From JAVBSX01 sp051660685 (GTDB taxonomy: Bacteria > Planctomycetota > Planctomycetia > Pirellulales > Thermoguttaceae), in assembly GCA_051660685.1 (NCBI GenBank), contig JBOFQB010000085.1, positions 24,250 through 88,249 on the forward strand: a stretch of 64,000 nucleotides of DNA, written 5' to 3'. Numbering within the stretch: position 1 is the first letter of the stretch; each line of letters begins with the position of its first letter. Under the pieces are notes generated by a model. The model searched no databases. It was not told where the DNA came from and worked only from the letters and a program-made list of their open reading frames with translations. Positions 53,222-61,993 of this stretch are shown here, one piece after another. The position numbers and the translations under genes were made by a program.

Positions 53222-55465
53222 TTTTTTTATTCTTTTGAGGAATAGCAGGGACGGGAAAAGGACGAGCAGAGCGAGAAGGGGGGAGGAGGGGATGGAGCAA
53301 CCGAATTGGGGCAACGTAACAGCAAGCGCGTTGTGAACGAAATGGAATGCAATACAGGGCCAAATTTGACCGGCTTGGATTGCGATGTAACCGAGCAAAC
53401 AGCCAATGATGGTTGCGCTGAGTGATTGTTGCAGCAGAGAATGTGTGATTCCAAAGAAGAAAGCACTCAGGAGGATTGCATCCCAACGATTTTTCATTGT
53501 TTCCGAACTGTTGCGCAAGAAACCGTGTAAAATGTAACCGCGAAAAGCGATTTCCTCGCAAAAAGCGGGGATGAGGGCGAACAGGAGCAGCAGCAGGGGG
53601 AAAGGGGCGTTTTCCGCTATTTGGTTCAACCCCCGAATCAACTCTTGTTGTGATTGACTGAGCGGATAAAGATAAGAAATCTGTTCGGAAAGGAACAACA
53701 AGAGAGGATACAGAGAAAGGGCCGAAAGAACGGCGTAGAAACAGTTTTTGAACGTCCGGGAAACAGTTAGGCCGTTTTGCCGGAATCCGAGTGTTCCTTG
53801 ACAATCGGCTGTTCCAAAAAACGCAAGCAATAAAGGAGGAAGTGCAATCGCTCCGATTTGCAACGAAAGAGTTGCGAGAAAAAATTCGGCGAAACTGTCC
53901 ATTTTGGTGAACACGAACATGAGAAAATACTTCAGAACCAGAATCAGGATTCCGCAGAATAAAGCGGCAGAAAAGGTTGGAGAAGTACGATGTCGATTGA
54001 ACAGGTCGCGCAACCAAAGAGGAAGGTTAAATGGGCGAGAATCGTTGAACAGGAGCGATTCTTGTTTGAATCGGGAAACGGCGAGACGGACAGAAAAGAG
54101 GCAACAGAGGAAGGTGATTGTCAGGACAATCGGGAGAAAACGGAGCACCTGTCCAAGATTTCCTTCCAACCAGTTGCGTAGGATCAGCGACAGTCCTGTA
54201 AGAGGGATCAAAGCCGTTCCTAACGTCAATTCTGTTCCCGGCGCAAGAGAAAGAAAGACAAGCGGAAACGTAATCATCATAACGGGTAAAAGATAATACT
54301 GCCCCTCTTTGGTACTTTTGGCGAGCGATGCAAGAGCGAGACAGATTGCGCTGAACATGAGGGCAACCGGCAAGAGGGGGAGAAAGAGACCGAGAGTTGG
54401 CAACAAAGGGGGGGGGAGGACGCCGGGAATTTGTGCGGCGAGGACAGAACCGGTTAGGAAGATGCTAAGCAGGTTCAAGACGGCACTAAGAGTGCTGAAC
54501 GTTGTGACAGTCAGGAGTTTTCCAAGCACGATTTCATTTCGGGTTGCGGGACTGCACAATAAGGTTTCAAGTGTTCCACGTTCTTTTTCGCCCGCACAAA
54601 GATCAATCGCCGGATAAAATGCTCCCGTTAACGTCCAAAGAAGTAACAAAACCGGGAGTATTTTCGACCAAAAAGAAGCTCCCTCGTAAACACTGTGTGC
54701 AGTCAGGTCTTGCGACATGACCTTAATCGGCTCCAAAATTGTCGGGTCAATCCCCCGTTTCTCCAATTCGCCAATTCCAAGCGAATCATTCCAATCACGC
54801 AAAACCTTTTCTAAACGTGAAGAGGCGAGAACGGAACTCTCTTGCGCGGACGAAAACAAGACGGTTGATGTCGCCGAAAACGGTTGGTCCGTTTGATTAC
54901 CCTGTACTGTTCGTTGGTCTGAAAGGTAAGGTTTGGAAAGGAGCAATACTGTGTCTGCTTCACCTTTTGCAATTGCCCGTTGAGCAATCTGCTGACCTTC
55001 TTCAACCGTTTGAAAACCATGATCGGCAAAACGGTAATCCAAATTCGCCGACTCAGGAAGTGAAACCGATTCGGTTAATGACGGTGTTTGGTCTAACCGG
55101 GCTGTTTGACCTGACCCGCTCGATTTGCCTGATTCGCGTGATTCAGCCAATTTATGAGCTTGGTCTAATTTGGGTGATTGGGTTGACGCAGACGATTGGG
55201 GTGATTGTGAGAAATCAGGTAATTGTTGATCGGCAAGTGACACCAATAATTGAGGTTGCGACTGTCCTCTCAAGAGTCCGTCTTGGAGCAACACCAAAAC
55301 ACGACTTGGTTTGTCTTGGATAAATTGCGCTGTCTGAAGAAAAAAGACCCCCAAAAGAGGATAAAGAAGAATCGGAACAACGAAAATCATCAAAAGCGTT
55401 CGTCGATCCCGAAATTGGTCGACCATTTCCCGACGAAACAACAGGCGGACATTACGGAACTTCAT
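53216..55465 (-). CDS. ABC-2 permease fused to a CPBP intramembrane protease
   Basis: 749 aa from ATG 55465; a GTG at 55483 overlapping the upstream stop would add 6 residues. The N-terminal half carries an ABC-2 transporter membrane domain of the NatB kind (DQFRDRRTLLMIFVVPILLY near the start, then GEKERGTLETLLCSPATRNE). The C-terminal ~200 residues form a CPBP (CAAX-type) protease domain: AFCEEIAFRG with the Glu-Glu-x3-Arg motif, then FFGITH and FHFVHNALA. The fusion is a recurrent planctomycete architecture, as I recall. The expected ATPase (NatA) is not adjacent. The minus-strand stop is supplied by repeat DNA. Confidence 0.88.
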   Translation of the reverse strand: MKFRNVRLLFRREMVDQFRDRRTLLMIFVVPILLYPLLGVFFLQTAQFIQDKPSRVLVLLQDGLLRGQSQPQLLVSLADQQLPDFSQSPQSSASTQSPKLDQAHKLAESRESGKSSGSGQTARLDQTPSLTESVSLPESANLDYRFADHGFQTVEEGQQIAQRAIAKGEADTVLLLSKPYLSDQRTVQGNQTDQPFSATSTVLFSSAQESSVLASSRLEKVLRDWNDSLGIGELEKRGIDPTILEPIKVMSQDLTAHSVYEGASFWSKILPVLLLLWTLTGAFYPAIDLCAGEKERGTLETLLCSPATRNEIVLGKLLTVTTFSTLSAVLNLLSIFLTGSVLAAQIPGVLPPPLLPTLGLFLPLLPVALMFSAICLALASLAKSTKEGQYYLLPVMMITFPLVFLSLAPGTELTLGTALIPLTGLSLILRNWLEGNLGQVLRFLPIVLTITFLCCLFSVRLAVSRFKQESLLFNDSRPFNLPLWLRDLFNRHRTSPTFSAALFCGILILVLKYFLMFVFTKMDSFAEFFLATLSLQIGAIALPPLLLAFFGTADCQGTLGFRQNGLTVSRTFKNCFYAVLSALSLYPLLLFLSEQISYLYPLSQSQQELIRGLNQIAENAPFPLLLLLFALIPAFCEEIAFRGYILHGFLRNSSETMKNRWDAILLSAFFFGITHSLLQQSLSATIIGCLLGYIAIQAGQIWPCIAFHFVHNALAVTLPQFGCSIPSSPLLALLVLFPSLLFLKRIKKS

Positions 55466-55482
55466 AGGAAGACGGTAAAACA

Positions 55483-56973
55483 CTACATATAACCTTGTTC
55501 TTCCAAAACCCCCAGAAAACTGTTATACCGCTCCAAATATGGGGCAACACGGTCAGGATCAGGAAAAAACGCCCTGTCAACATGCAACATCGAATCGGCT
55601 GCTTGCTCGAACTTTTTGAAATGTGAACCAATTGAAGCAATCACGGCCGTTCCAAATGCCGCTTCTTGGTCCGGCGTTGCTGTTCGGTAATTGACCCGAC
55701 CTGTTACATCCGCCCGACATTGCATCCAAGTGTCATTGTGTCTCCAGGGTCCCCCCGTATAAACATTTCCCTGATTGTTCTGGAAGTCCGCCAATTTGTC
55801 CAATTTTTGATAAGACAATCGTTCAAAAAACGCCGTTCCTTGCATACATGACGCAAACTGCACAACCCGATTGTCCGTTGCCGGGGAAATAAAACCTTCT
55901 GCTGAACTCGAACAAAACGGAAATGTTTCACCTTTTCTCGTGTTAGGATACGCCAAATACGAGGTTGGCAACAACTTTTTCGCTTCCTGCTCAATTTCCT
56001 CAATCTGCGCGTCTTTGAACCAATCTTTAATCCAACCAGCTCCTGTCGAACACGCTGTTGCAAAATACCAGACATGATCCGGCAATTTCGACATTTGAAC
56101 CAAATGTCGGGGATAAGAAAGTATCCGCTTGGTAATCCCCCGAATCGCAAGACCCTCATCTAAGATCGTCGAAAAATCCCCCAAACGTCGCGCCCCAGAT
56201 GCAAGGAAAGTTGCCGTATCTGTCGTTCCCCCCATTACAACCGTCACCCCTTGCGGAAGTCCGGTTGAAGACGAAGCAGCCGGAGAAACCTTACCAACGA
56301 CAGTCCCAACAGAAACCAATCGGGGTAATCGTTCACGAACCCCTAAGTGCATGTCATAATCCAACCAATCCGGCCAACATTCATCAATCAAATCGCAACC
56401 GGTATACATCGAGGTCGTAAACTCCGTTACATCCGGCGTTCCTTTGAGACGACCGAGAATGTAATCCACTTGATGCAGAAAAACCGCCGAATCGTAAAGA
56501 TCGGGCATATTCTCTTTCAACCAAGCAATTTTGGCGAGAACATCTGTCGCGGAAAAAGAAAAGCCCATTTTCTGGACATGTTCGGCTCCCATTGCGTTCA
56601 AACGAACCAATTGGTCCGCCCCGCGAATGTCCTCCTGCAAAATCGCCGGGGAAATCACACGTCCCGCTCGATCCATGATGATAAGAACTCCGGGGTCACA
56701 ACAGACAGAAACGGCTCGGACCTGACTTGGAGCAATCCGTTGATCGCGCAAAAGAGTTGTCAACCGTCCAAGAGCAAGTCGGGTCGCATCCCACCATATT
56801 TCGGGTTGTTCTTCCTTAAAACCTTTAGGAAGCGGGTCTTTGACAGAGCGAACAAAGGGCGCACTTGCAGTCGCAACCTCCTGTCCCTTATCACCGACTG
56901 CGAGGACAACGACTCCATCTGACTGGAGATGCACACCGATGAAGACGCAATCAATTTTGGCAGGTTCAGACAT
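55483..56973 (-). CDS. FGGY-family carbohydrate kinase with altered ATP-site motifs
   Basis: 496 aa from ATG 56973. The FGGY fold is clear: the N-terminal half includes GVLIIMDRAGRVISPAILQ and EDIRGADQLVRLNAMG, the C-terminal half VVMGGTTDTATFLASGARR. Two phosphate-site motifs are changed. The phosphate-1 loop is IGVHLQSDG where the family has G-I/L-D-x-G-T, so the Asp is His. The second is FSTILDEGLAIRG, where the family has S-x-G-T/S-T/S-x. It may be a non-canonical or inactive kinase. Related proteins act on xylulose, ribulose or glycerol. The permease gene follows with overlapping or near-overlapping start. Confidence 0.82.
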   Translation of the reverse strand: MSEPAKIDCVFIGVHLQSDGVVVLAVGDKGQEVATASAPFVRSVKDPLPKGFKEEQPEIWWDATRLALGRLTTLLRDQRIAPSQVRAVSVCCDPGVLIIMDRAGRVISPAILQEDIRGADQLVRLNAMGAEHVQKMGFSFSATDVLAKIAWLKENMPDLYDSAVFLHQVDYILGRLKGTPDVTEFTTSMYTGCDLIDECWPDWLDYDMHLGVRERLPRLVSVGTVVGKVSPAASSSTGLPQGVTVVMGGTTDTATFLASGARRLGDFSTILDEGLAIRGITKRILSYPRHLVQMSKLPDHVWYFATACSTGAGWIKDWFKDAQIEEIEQEAKKLLPTSYLAYPNTRKGETFPFCSSSAEGFISPATDNRVVQFASCMQGTAFFERLSYQKLDKLADFQNNQGNVYTGGPWRHNDTWMQCRADVTGRVNYRTATPDQEAAFGTAVIASIGSHFKKFEQAADSMLHVDRAFFPDPDRVAPYLERYNSFLGVLEEQGYM

Positions 56974-57020
56974 ACACAAAACGCCGAGAAGAGGACCAAA
57001 CGAGAAAAAACAACCAAGCA

Positions 57021-57050
57021 GCTCTTGCGGGAATCAAACCCCTGAAGAGC
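57021..57050 (-). terminator. Possible terminator of rpsU
   Basis: GCTCTT / AAGAGC arms with an inner GGG / CCC extension, then about 10 nt and a T-run on the minus strand (A-run 57004-57011). The distance to the T-run makes it only moderate. Confidence 0.5.
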
Positions 57051-57088
57051 CGTATTTTCTGCAAAAAGACACCTGTTAATCGGGTGCT

Positions 57089-57295
57089 TTACTGATACTG
57101 ACTTTGGAGCTGCTTGACCATACGTTCTGTCCGTCGTTCAGCGCGGAGTCGGGCACGACGCTTGATTTCGCTCGGTTTTTCATAATTTTCCCGGCGTCGC
57201 ATCTCCTTTTTGATACCACTTCGTTCGACCAGTTTACGAAAACGCCGTACTGCATCCAAAACCGACTCTTTTTCTCTAAGCGTTAGCTTGACCAC
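57089..57295 (-). CDS. rpsU: 30S ribosomal protein S21
   Basis: 68 aa, basic. VKLTLREKESVLDAVRRFRKLVERSGI is the start of S21, followed by MRRRENYEKPSEIKRRARLR and an Arg-rich tail. S21 binds late to the 30S head and aids translation initiation. In enterobacteria it heads the macromolecular-synthesis operon (rpsU-dnaG-rpoD); here it is alone on the minus strand. Confidence 0.95.
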   Translation of the reverse strand: MVKLTLREKESVLDAVRRFRKLVERSGIKKEMRRRENYEKPSEIKRRARLRAERRTERMVKQLQSQYQ

Positions 57296-57417
57296 GCAAC
57301 ATCACCCTTTCTTTTTTTCTGTGAATTGGCAAAATATGGACAATACCCCCATTAAAAATTATCAAACTCAATCCGAATTCTAGCAAAAAACAGGCAAAGC
57401 AAAAGGGGGGCAATTCT

Positions 57418-58038
57418 CTACTCTTCTTTTGAAGATGTCGATTGTGCAGATGCTGGTTGTTTTTCAACGGCACTTTGGACTGCTTTGAGAATGACCTCTT
57501 CGGGTTGTGCCCCCAAAAACAGATCGATTTGTTCACCATTCTTAAACAGAATCATCGTCGGATAAGCCGTTATTCCAAATCGTCCTGAAATGGAACGGTT
57601 TTGTGGTCCATTGATTTTGGCAATAACCGCGCGACCTTGCATTTGTTCGGCAATTCGTTCCAATCGGGGAACCATTGTTTCACAAGGAGCACAATGCTGC
57701 ATCCAGAAATCGACGAGGACGACGCCGGATCGGATTGTTTCATCAAAATTATCTTCGGTCAGCGAAAGAACAAAATGCGTCGAGGAGTCCGATTCTCCAT
57801 GTTCCCCCTTTTTTTCCATGTTTTCCGCATATTGCAACGTGTTGTCACTAATGTAGTTGTTCGGAAAAAAAACTCCATAAGCAAGAAGTCCAACTGCGCA
57901 AAGAATCAGGATGATTGGAATTGCAGCACTGGAACCCGAACAGATTGGACAACCTCCTCCCTTTGAATTGCAACGACATTGGTTCTCGGCACTTTGTTCT
58001 GCTGATTCATCGGCGATGTTTTTTTCTGCATTGTCCAT
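57418..58038 (-). CDS. Membrane-anchored thioredoxin-like protein
   Basis: 206 aa from ATG 58038, which has AAGGAG upstream. The N-terminus has four Cys (Cys21-R-Cys23 and Cys30-P-I-Cys33), a small zinc-knuckle-like cluster, then one membrane helix (about 39-59). The thioredoxin domain (about 90-190) has VLVDFWMQHCAPCETM with a CAPC active site instead of CGPC, and the cis-Pro segment AYPTMILF. It is a probable periplasmic-side redox protein. The Cys cluster on the cytoplasmic side is unexplained. Confidence 0.82.
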   Translation of the reverse strand: MDNAEKNIADESAEQSAENQCRCNSKGGGCPICSGSSAAIPIILILCAVGLLAYGVFFPNNYISDNTLQYAENMEKKGEHGESDSSTHFVLSLTEDNFDETIRSGVVLVDFWMQHCAPCETMVPRLERIAEQMQGRAVIAKINGPQNRSISGRFGITAYPTMILFKNGEQIDLFLGAQPEEVILKAVQSAVEKQPASAQSTSSKEE

Positions 58039-58266
58039 TTTGGCTCCTTTCAATCAAAGAGGTAAAAAATCAGAAAACCGTTCAAACGGTCACTTCTCAT
58101 TATAGACATAATCCAGTCAAAAAATAACAACCCTGTTGATGAATCCCGAACCCCGCAATGTTTTTTCGTGAAACCTGTCAAAACCAGAACAATCAGGACA
58201 CTTTACATTTGCGACGGTTTTCTTTTTACACAGATTCAGACCAACGGGAGTTGGACTGGGCCGAAT

Positions 58267-59229
58267 TCAAAACAATCGCCCTTGAAAGGGCCGGTCAACC
58301 GGTTTGGCGTTGAAACCCCGATCAAGCAGACGATCAACGAACGAATCGGGTCCATGTGTACAATAGACCGTTTTGGGTTGGACCTGTTCAACCAGAGAAA
58401 TGAGATCATTATAGTCAGCATGATCGGAGAGCGGAAAAGCGAAGTCAACACCAAGTCGATACGGCGCGGAACGGTTTTGGGCCCAACCGGTTAACGCAAA
58501 AGTCGTTGGTTCCGTCTCCGTCTCGAAAAAATCACCCCGGGCCGGGAGAATCAAGACCCGATCTGACGGAGCAATTCGACTTGTAAGGGGCAGGACATCT
58601 CCAAGAGAAACGCCAAATGACTCGTATATCTGCGAAATGGCGTAAATGTCCTTGTGTTGTCGGACAGGAAAACCGGCGTCGGTCAGAATTTTGGTGATTT
58701 CTTGACTCTTTCCAAGTGTGTAGGCGAACACAACGGGCGTTCGATTGTACGCAATTGTTCGACGGACTTCGTCTAAAAATTGGTCAATCACGGTTTGTCG
58801 GGGAGGAAGACAGTACAGGGGTTCACCAAAGGTACATTCCATGATGAGGGAGTCGGCAGAGACAGGACGAGCGGGAATGGAGGTTGAGGACGGACCGAGC
58901 TTGAAATCGCCGGAATAGAGGAGTGATTCGCCGGTTTCCTCATCCTGAACATGCAACATTGCACTTCCCAAACAGTGTCCGGCCGGATACAACGTCAGCT
59001 GCAAACCGGCCCAAGAAAAAGGTTTTTCATACGTCAACTCCTGAAAATTATGTTTTCCTCGCAACCGTAAACGACATAAAGCAGCTGTTTCGGGGGTACA
59101 AAACGAACGTTGATGTCGGGCTGAATGATCTCCATGTGCATGAGAAATAAATCCATTTTCCTGACGACGTGTCGAGTCAATTGCTAAATTTCCTTTTGCA
59201 AGGAACAAACCGCGATCCCAATAAAACAC
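58267..59229 (-). CDS. MBL-fold / beta-CASP-like hydrolase
   Basis: 320 aa from GTG 59229, with AAGGGA upstream. HAHGDH (31-36) is the H-x-H-x-D-H metal motif. AGHCLGSAML, SGDFKLG and a C-terminal SDHADYNDL / YCTHGP are the remaining MBL and beta-CASP signatures of RNA/DNA exonuclease-type family members. Relatives include the mRNA 3'-end processing exonuclease group and bacterial DNA ligase-associated exonucleases. No ligase gene is adjacent, so the substrate is open. Confidence 0.85.
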   Translation of the reverse strand: MFYWDRGLFLAKGNLAIDSTRRQENGFISHAHGDHSARHQRSFCTPETAALCRLRLRGKHNFQELTYEKPFSWAGLQLTLYPAGHCLGSAMLHVQDEETGESLLYSGDFKLGPSSTSIPARPVSADSLIMECTFGEPLYCLPPRQTVIDQFLDEVRRTIAYNRTPVVFAYTLGKSQEITKILTDAGFPVRQHKDIYAISQIYESFGVSLGDVLPLTSRIAPSDRVLILPARGDFFETETEPTTFALTGWAQNRSAPYRLGVDFAFPLSDHADYNDLISLVEQVQPKTVYCTHGPDSFVDRLLDRGFNAKPVDRPFQGRLF

Positions 59230-59769
59230 GTCATTCCCTTTCTAAAAAAAGTGGTCAAGACCAACACAAACACCAACACAAACATCGTCCGTATGAATGA
59301 CAAGCAGAACCGGCGTAAAGGGGCAATGAAATCGGAGATACAGACAGGTGAATCACCTTCTGACCGAGCTTAACGGTTTTCGGGGACAAATGCAACCGTT
59401 CTGTTGAGTATTCAATAGGGCATCTGATTGGGACACATAGGGTTTTGCATGTTTCCGTTTGCGGACTGCCAAAATGACAGGTTGAGAGAAGGTTGGAAGA
59501 AGGGATGATCCGCTTGACCAAAAACAGATACGGGGTTATTTCCCGTAAATTTCACGCCAAAAACCGATTTTTATTTTTTTGATGTGAATTGGCGCGGTAT
59601 TTGCGTAAATTTGGGGCAACGCTTGTGAAATCCCTGCATATTATGCAGTCTCAACATGATTGTTGGGAAAAAAGCGTCCTTCACTTTCCAAAATAGTATT
59701 CTTCGTTTAGAAACGTTGCCCTTGTTGGGAACGATCCTAACTTTTTAATTCATCTGGAGAACTTTTGAA
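59230..59769. other. Intergenic region upstream of groES
   Basis: 540 bp between the divergent MBL gene and groES. A 12-nt word containing CCAACACAAAC occurs twice in tandem at about 59261-59286. No CIRCE-type TTAGCACTC...GAGTGCTAA inverted repeat is present, so HrcA control is unlikely. No gene is visible. GGAG lies 10 bp before the groES ATG. Confidence 0.6.
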
Positions 59770-60114
59770 ATGCCCAAGAAAAAAGAATCTTGTTGCTCAG
59801 ACACAAAATGTGGATGTAAAGGCGGAATGAAATTTCAACCGCTTGGTGATCGCGTCGTCATTCGTCGTGAGTCTTCTGAAGAAAAAACACAAGGAGGTAT
59901 CTATCTCCCCGATTCCGCAAAAGACAAACCGGCTCGCGGAACTGTCATTAGTCTAGGTGACGGAAAAGTCCTCGATGATGGAACTCGCAGTCATTTCCAA
60001 GTCAAAGAAGGAGATCGCGTCATTTTCCTCTCTTACGCCGGGGAAGAATTCAAAATCGGCGACGATGAACTCCTTCTTATGCGGGAAAGTGACATTTTGG
60101 CAATTGTCCATTAG
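59770..60114 (+). CDS. groES: Co-chaperonin GroES with a Cys-rich N-terminal extension
   Basis: 114 aa. Residues 20-114 are an ordinary GroES: MKFQPLGDRVVIRRESSEEKT, GGIYLPDSAKDKPARG and the mobile loop. Residues 1-19 are an extra basic and Cys-rich segment MPKKKESCCSDTKCGCKGG with Cys8, Cys9, Cys14 and Cys16, which standard GroES lacks. Start choice: GGAG precedes ATG 59770; ATG 59827 has only AAGGCGG at a short spacing. Assembly with GroEL should be unaffected as the extension is at the outer side, by analogy. groEL follows after 106 bp. Confidence 0.92.
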   Translation: MPKKKESCCSDTKCGCKGGMKFQPLGDRVVIRRESSEEKTQGGIYLPDSAKDKPARGTVISLGDGKVLDDGTRSHFQVKEGDRVIFLSYAGEEFKIGDDELLLMRESDILAIVH

Positions 60115-60220
60115 AAATAATAGGACCGAATTCTTAGGAAAATCAGTCCTTTGACTGACAAACTTAGGTAAGTTACAAGAACTCATACAATAAACACCAA
60201 TTAACAGGAGATACAAGAAT

Positions 60221-61840
60221 ATGGCAAAAATGATTGCATTCGATCAGGAAGCGCGTGAAGCACTTCGTCGCGGAGTTGGCAAACTTGCAAAAGCGGTTAA
60301 AGTCACTCTCGGTCCAAGAGGACGAAACGTTATTATTCAGAAAAGTTTCGGTTCCCCGACTGTTACCAAAGATGGTGTGACGGTTGCGAAAGAGGTCGAC
60401 CTTGAAGACACTTATGAAAATATGGGGGCCAAAATGGTCCGCGAAGTTGCATCCAAAACCAGTGATGTTGCAGGAGATGGAACAACGACTGCGACCATTC
60501 TGGCAGAAGCGATTTTCAACGAAGGAATGAAAGCAGTCGTCGCCGGAGTGAATCCGCTCCAAATGAAAAATGGAATGGACAAGGCGGTTGCGGACATTGT
60601 GGAAAAGCTCAAGAGCATGTCGGTCAGCGTTAAAAACAGTAAAAAAGAGATTGCTCAGGTTGGAACGATTGCGGCGAACAATGATTCTGAAATTGGTTCG
60701 CTCCTTGCAGATGCAATGGAAAAGGTCGGCAAAGACGGTGTTATTACCGTTGATGAAGGTAAATCGCTCACAACCGAAGTGGAATGGGTTGAGGGGATGC
60801 AGTTTGATCGCGGTTATCTCTCTCCGTATTTTGTGACGGACCCGCAGAAAATGGAATGTGTTCTCGAAAACGCTTATGTTTTGATTAACGAGAAGAAAAT
60901 TTCCAACATCAAGGAAATGATCCCGATTCTCGAAGCAGTCGTCAATACAGGTCGTCCGCTCTTGATTATTGCCGAAGATATTGACGGTGAAGCTCTTGCA
61001 ACACTTGTCATTAACCGGTTGCGCGGCACAATGAAGGTTTGTGCAATCAAAGCACCCGGATATGGTGACCGTCGTAAAGCGATGATGGAAGACATTGGCA
61101 TTTTGACCGGAGCTGAAGTTTTGTTTGAATCGCTTGGTCGGAAAATGGAATCGATGCAGTTGACTGATCTTGGGACCGCGAAACGGATTGTTATTGACAA
61201 AGACAATACGACGATCATTGAAGGAGGGGGCAAGAATGAAGAGATTAAGGGTCGCATTGAGCAGATTCGACGGGAGATTGGTAATGTAACGAGTGATTAC
61301 GACCGAGAAAAGTTGGAGGAACGACTTGCGAAATTGGCGGGAGGAGTTGCACGACTTATGGTTGGAGCAGCGACCGAAAGTGAGATGAAAGAGAAGAAAG
61401 CTCGCGTTGAAGATGCTCTTCATGCAACCCGGGCTGCTGTTGAGGAAGGTATTCTCCCGGGAGGTGGTGTTGCCCTTCTTCGTGCTTCAACATCGGTTAA
61501 ACCGACTGATTTGACGAATGATGAAATGGTTGGTTACAACATCGTGTTGCGATCCTGCCGAGCACCTCTTACCCAAATCGCAATGAATGCGGGCAAAGAC
61601 GGCGGAATCGTTTGCGAAAAAGTTGCTGAAGGAAAAGGTTCATTCGGTTATAATGCGGCAACGGATGTTTACGAAGATGTTATTAAAGCGGGGGTTATTG
61701 ACCCGACGAAAGTCACACGAACGGCGTTGCTCAATGCAGTCAGTGTTTCAAGTCTGATGTTGACCAGTGATGCTTTGGTTGCTGAAATCCCGAAAGATGA
61801 GAAAGCGGGACCGGCAATGCCGGCTGGTGATATGTACTAG
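60221..61840 (+). CDS. groEL: Chaperonin GroEL
   Basis: 539 aa. All landmarks are in place: KVTLGPRGRNVIIQKSFGSP, DGVTVAKE, GDGTTTATILAEAI with the catalytic Asp, and AAVEEGILPGGGVALLRA. The C-terminus ends PAMPAGDMY and lacks the Gly-Gly-Met repeat tail. AGGAG stands 10 bp before the ATG. GroES (59770) precedes it in the same transcript. The tract of repeat family B begins at its stop codon. Confidence 0.97.
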   Translation: MAKMIAFDQEAREALRRGVGKLAKAVKVTLGPRGRNVIIQKSFGSPTVTKDGVTVAKEVDLEDTYENMGAKMVREVASKTSDVAGDGTTTATILAEAIFNEGMKAVVAGVNPLQMKNGMDKAVADIVEKLKSMSVSVKNSKKEIAQVGTIAANNDSEIGSLLADAMEKVGKDGVITVDEGKSLTTEVEWVEGMQFDRGYLSPYFVTDPQKMECVLENAYVLINEKKISNIKEMIPILEAVVNTGRPLLIIAEDIDGEALATLVINRLRGTMKVCAIKAPGYGDRRKAMMEDIGILTGAEVLFESLGRKMESMQLTDLGTAKRIVIDKDNTTIIEGGGKNEEIKGRIEQIRREIGNVTSDYDREKLEERLAKLAGGVARLMVGAATESEMKEKKARVEDALHATRAAVEEGILPGGGVALLRASTSVKPTDLTNDEMVGYNIVLRSCRAPLTQIAMNAGKDGGIVCEKVAEGKGSFGYNAATDVYEDVIKAGVIDPTKVTRTALLNAVSVSSLMLTSDALVAEIPKDEKAGPAMPAGDMY

Positions 61841-61905
61841 GGAAAGAAGGTAGAAGATAGAAAGTAAGGGGTAGAAGTCAAAGGTAGAAGGTAAGAGGGG
61901 GGAGT
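61841..61905 (+). repeat. Purine-rich tract, family B
   Basis: GGTAGAAGATAGAAAGTAAGG and AGGTAGAAGGTAAGAGG words follow directly after the groEL stop. The pyrimidine complement CTACCTTTT appears at about 61926-61936. Confidence 0.75.
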
Positions 61906-61993
61906 TGCATTTTCCCCTTTTACCAACTACCTTTTTTGTTTTCAACCCTGTTTACTTCTTGTCCACATCTTGAAAAAAGGTAAAGGAAAAAAA

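Noticed and set aside
57021..57050. tRNA 3' half
   Set aside because: The GGGGTTTGATTCCC part looks like a T-arm, but the acceptor and D arms are absent, so it is read as a terminator-like hairpin.
59230..59769. CIRCE operator for groESL
   Set aside because: No TTAGCACTC/GAGTGCTAA inverted repeat is found upstream of groES.
60173..61423. Long minus-strand open frame opposite groEL
   Set aside because: It mirrors the conserved GroEL frame, has no family resemblance and is rich in Asn/His/Arg as expected of a shadow.
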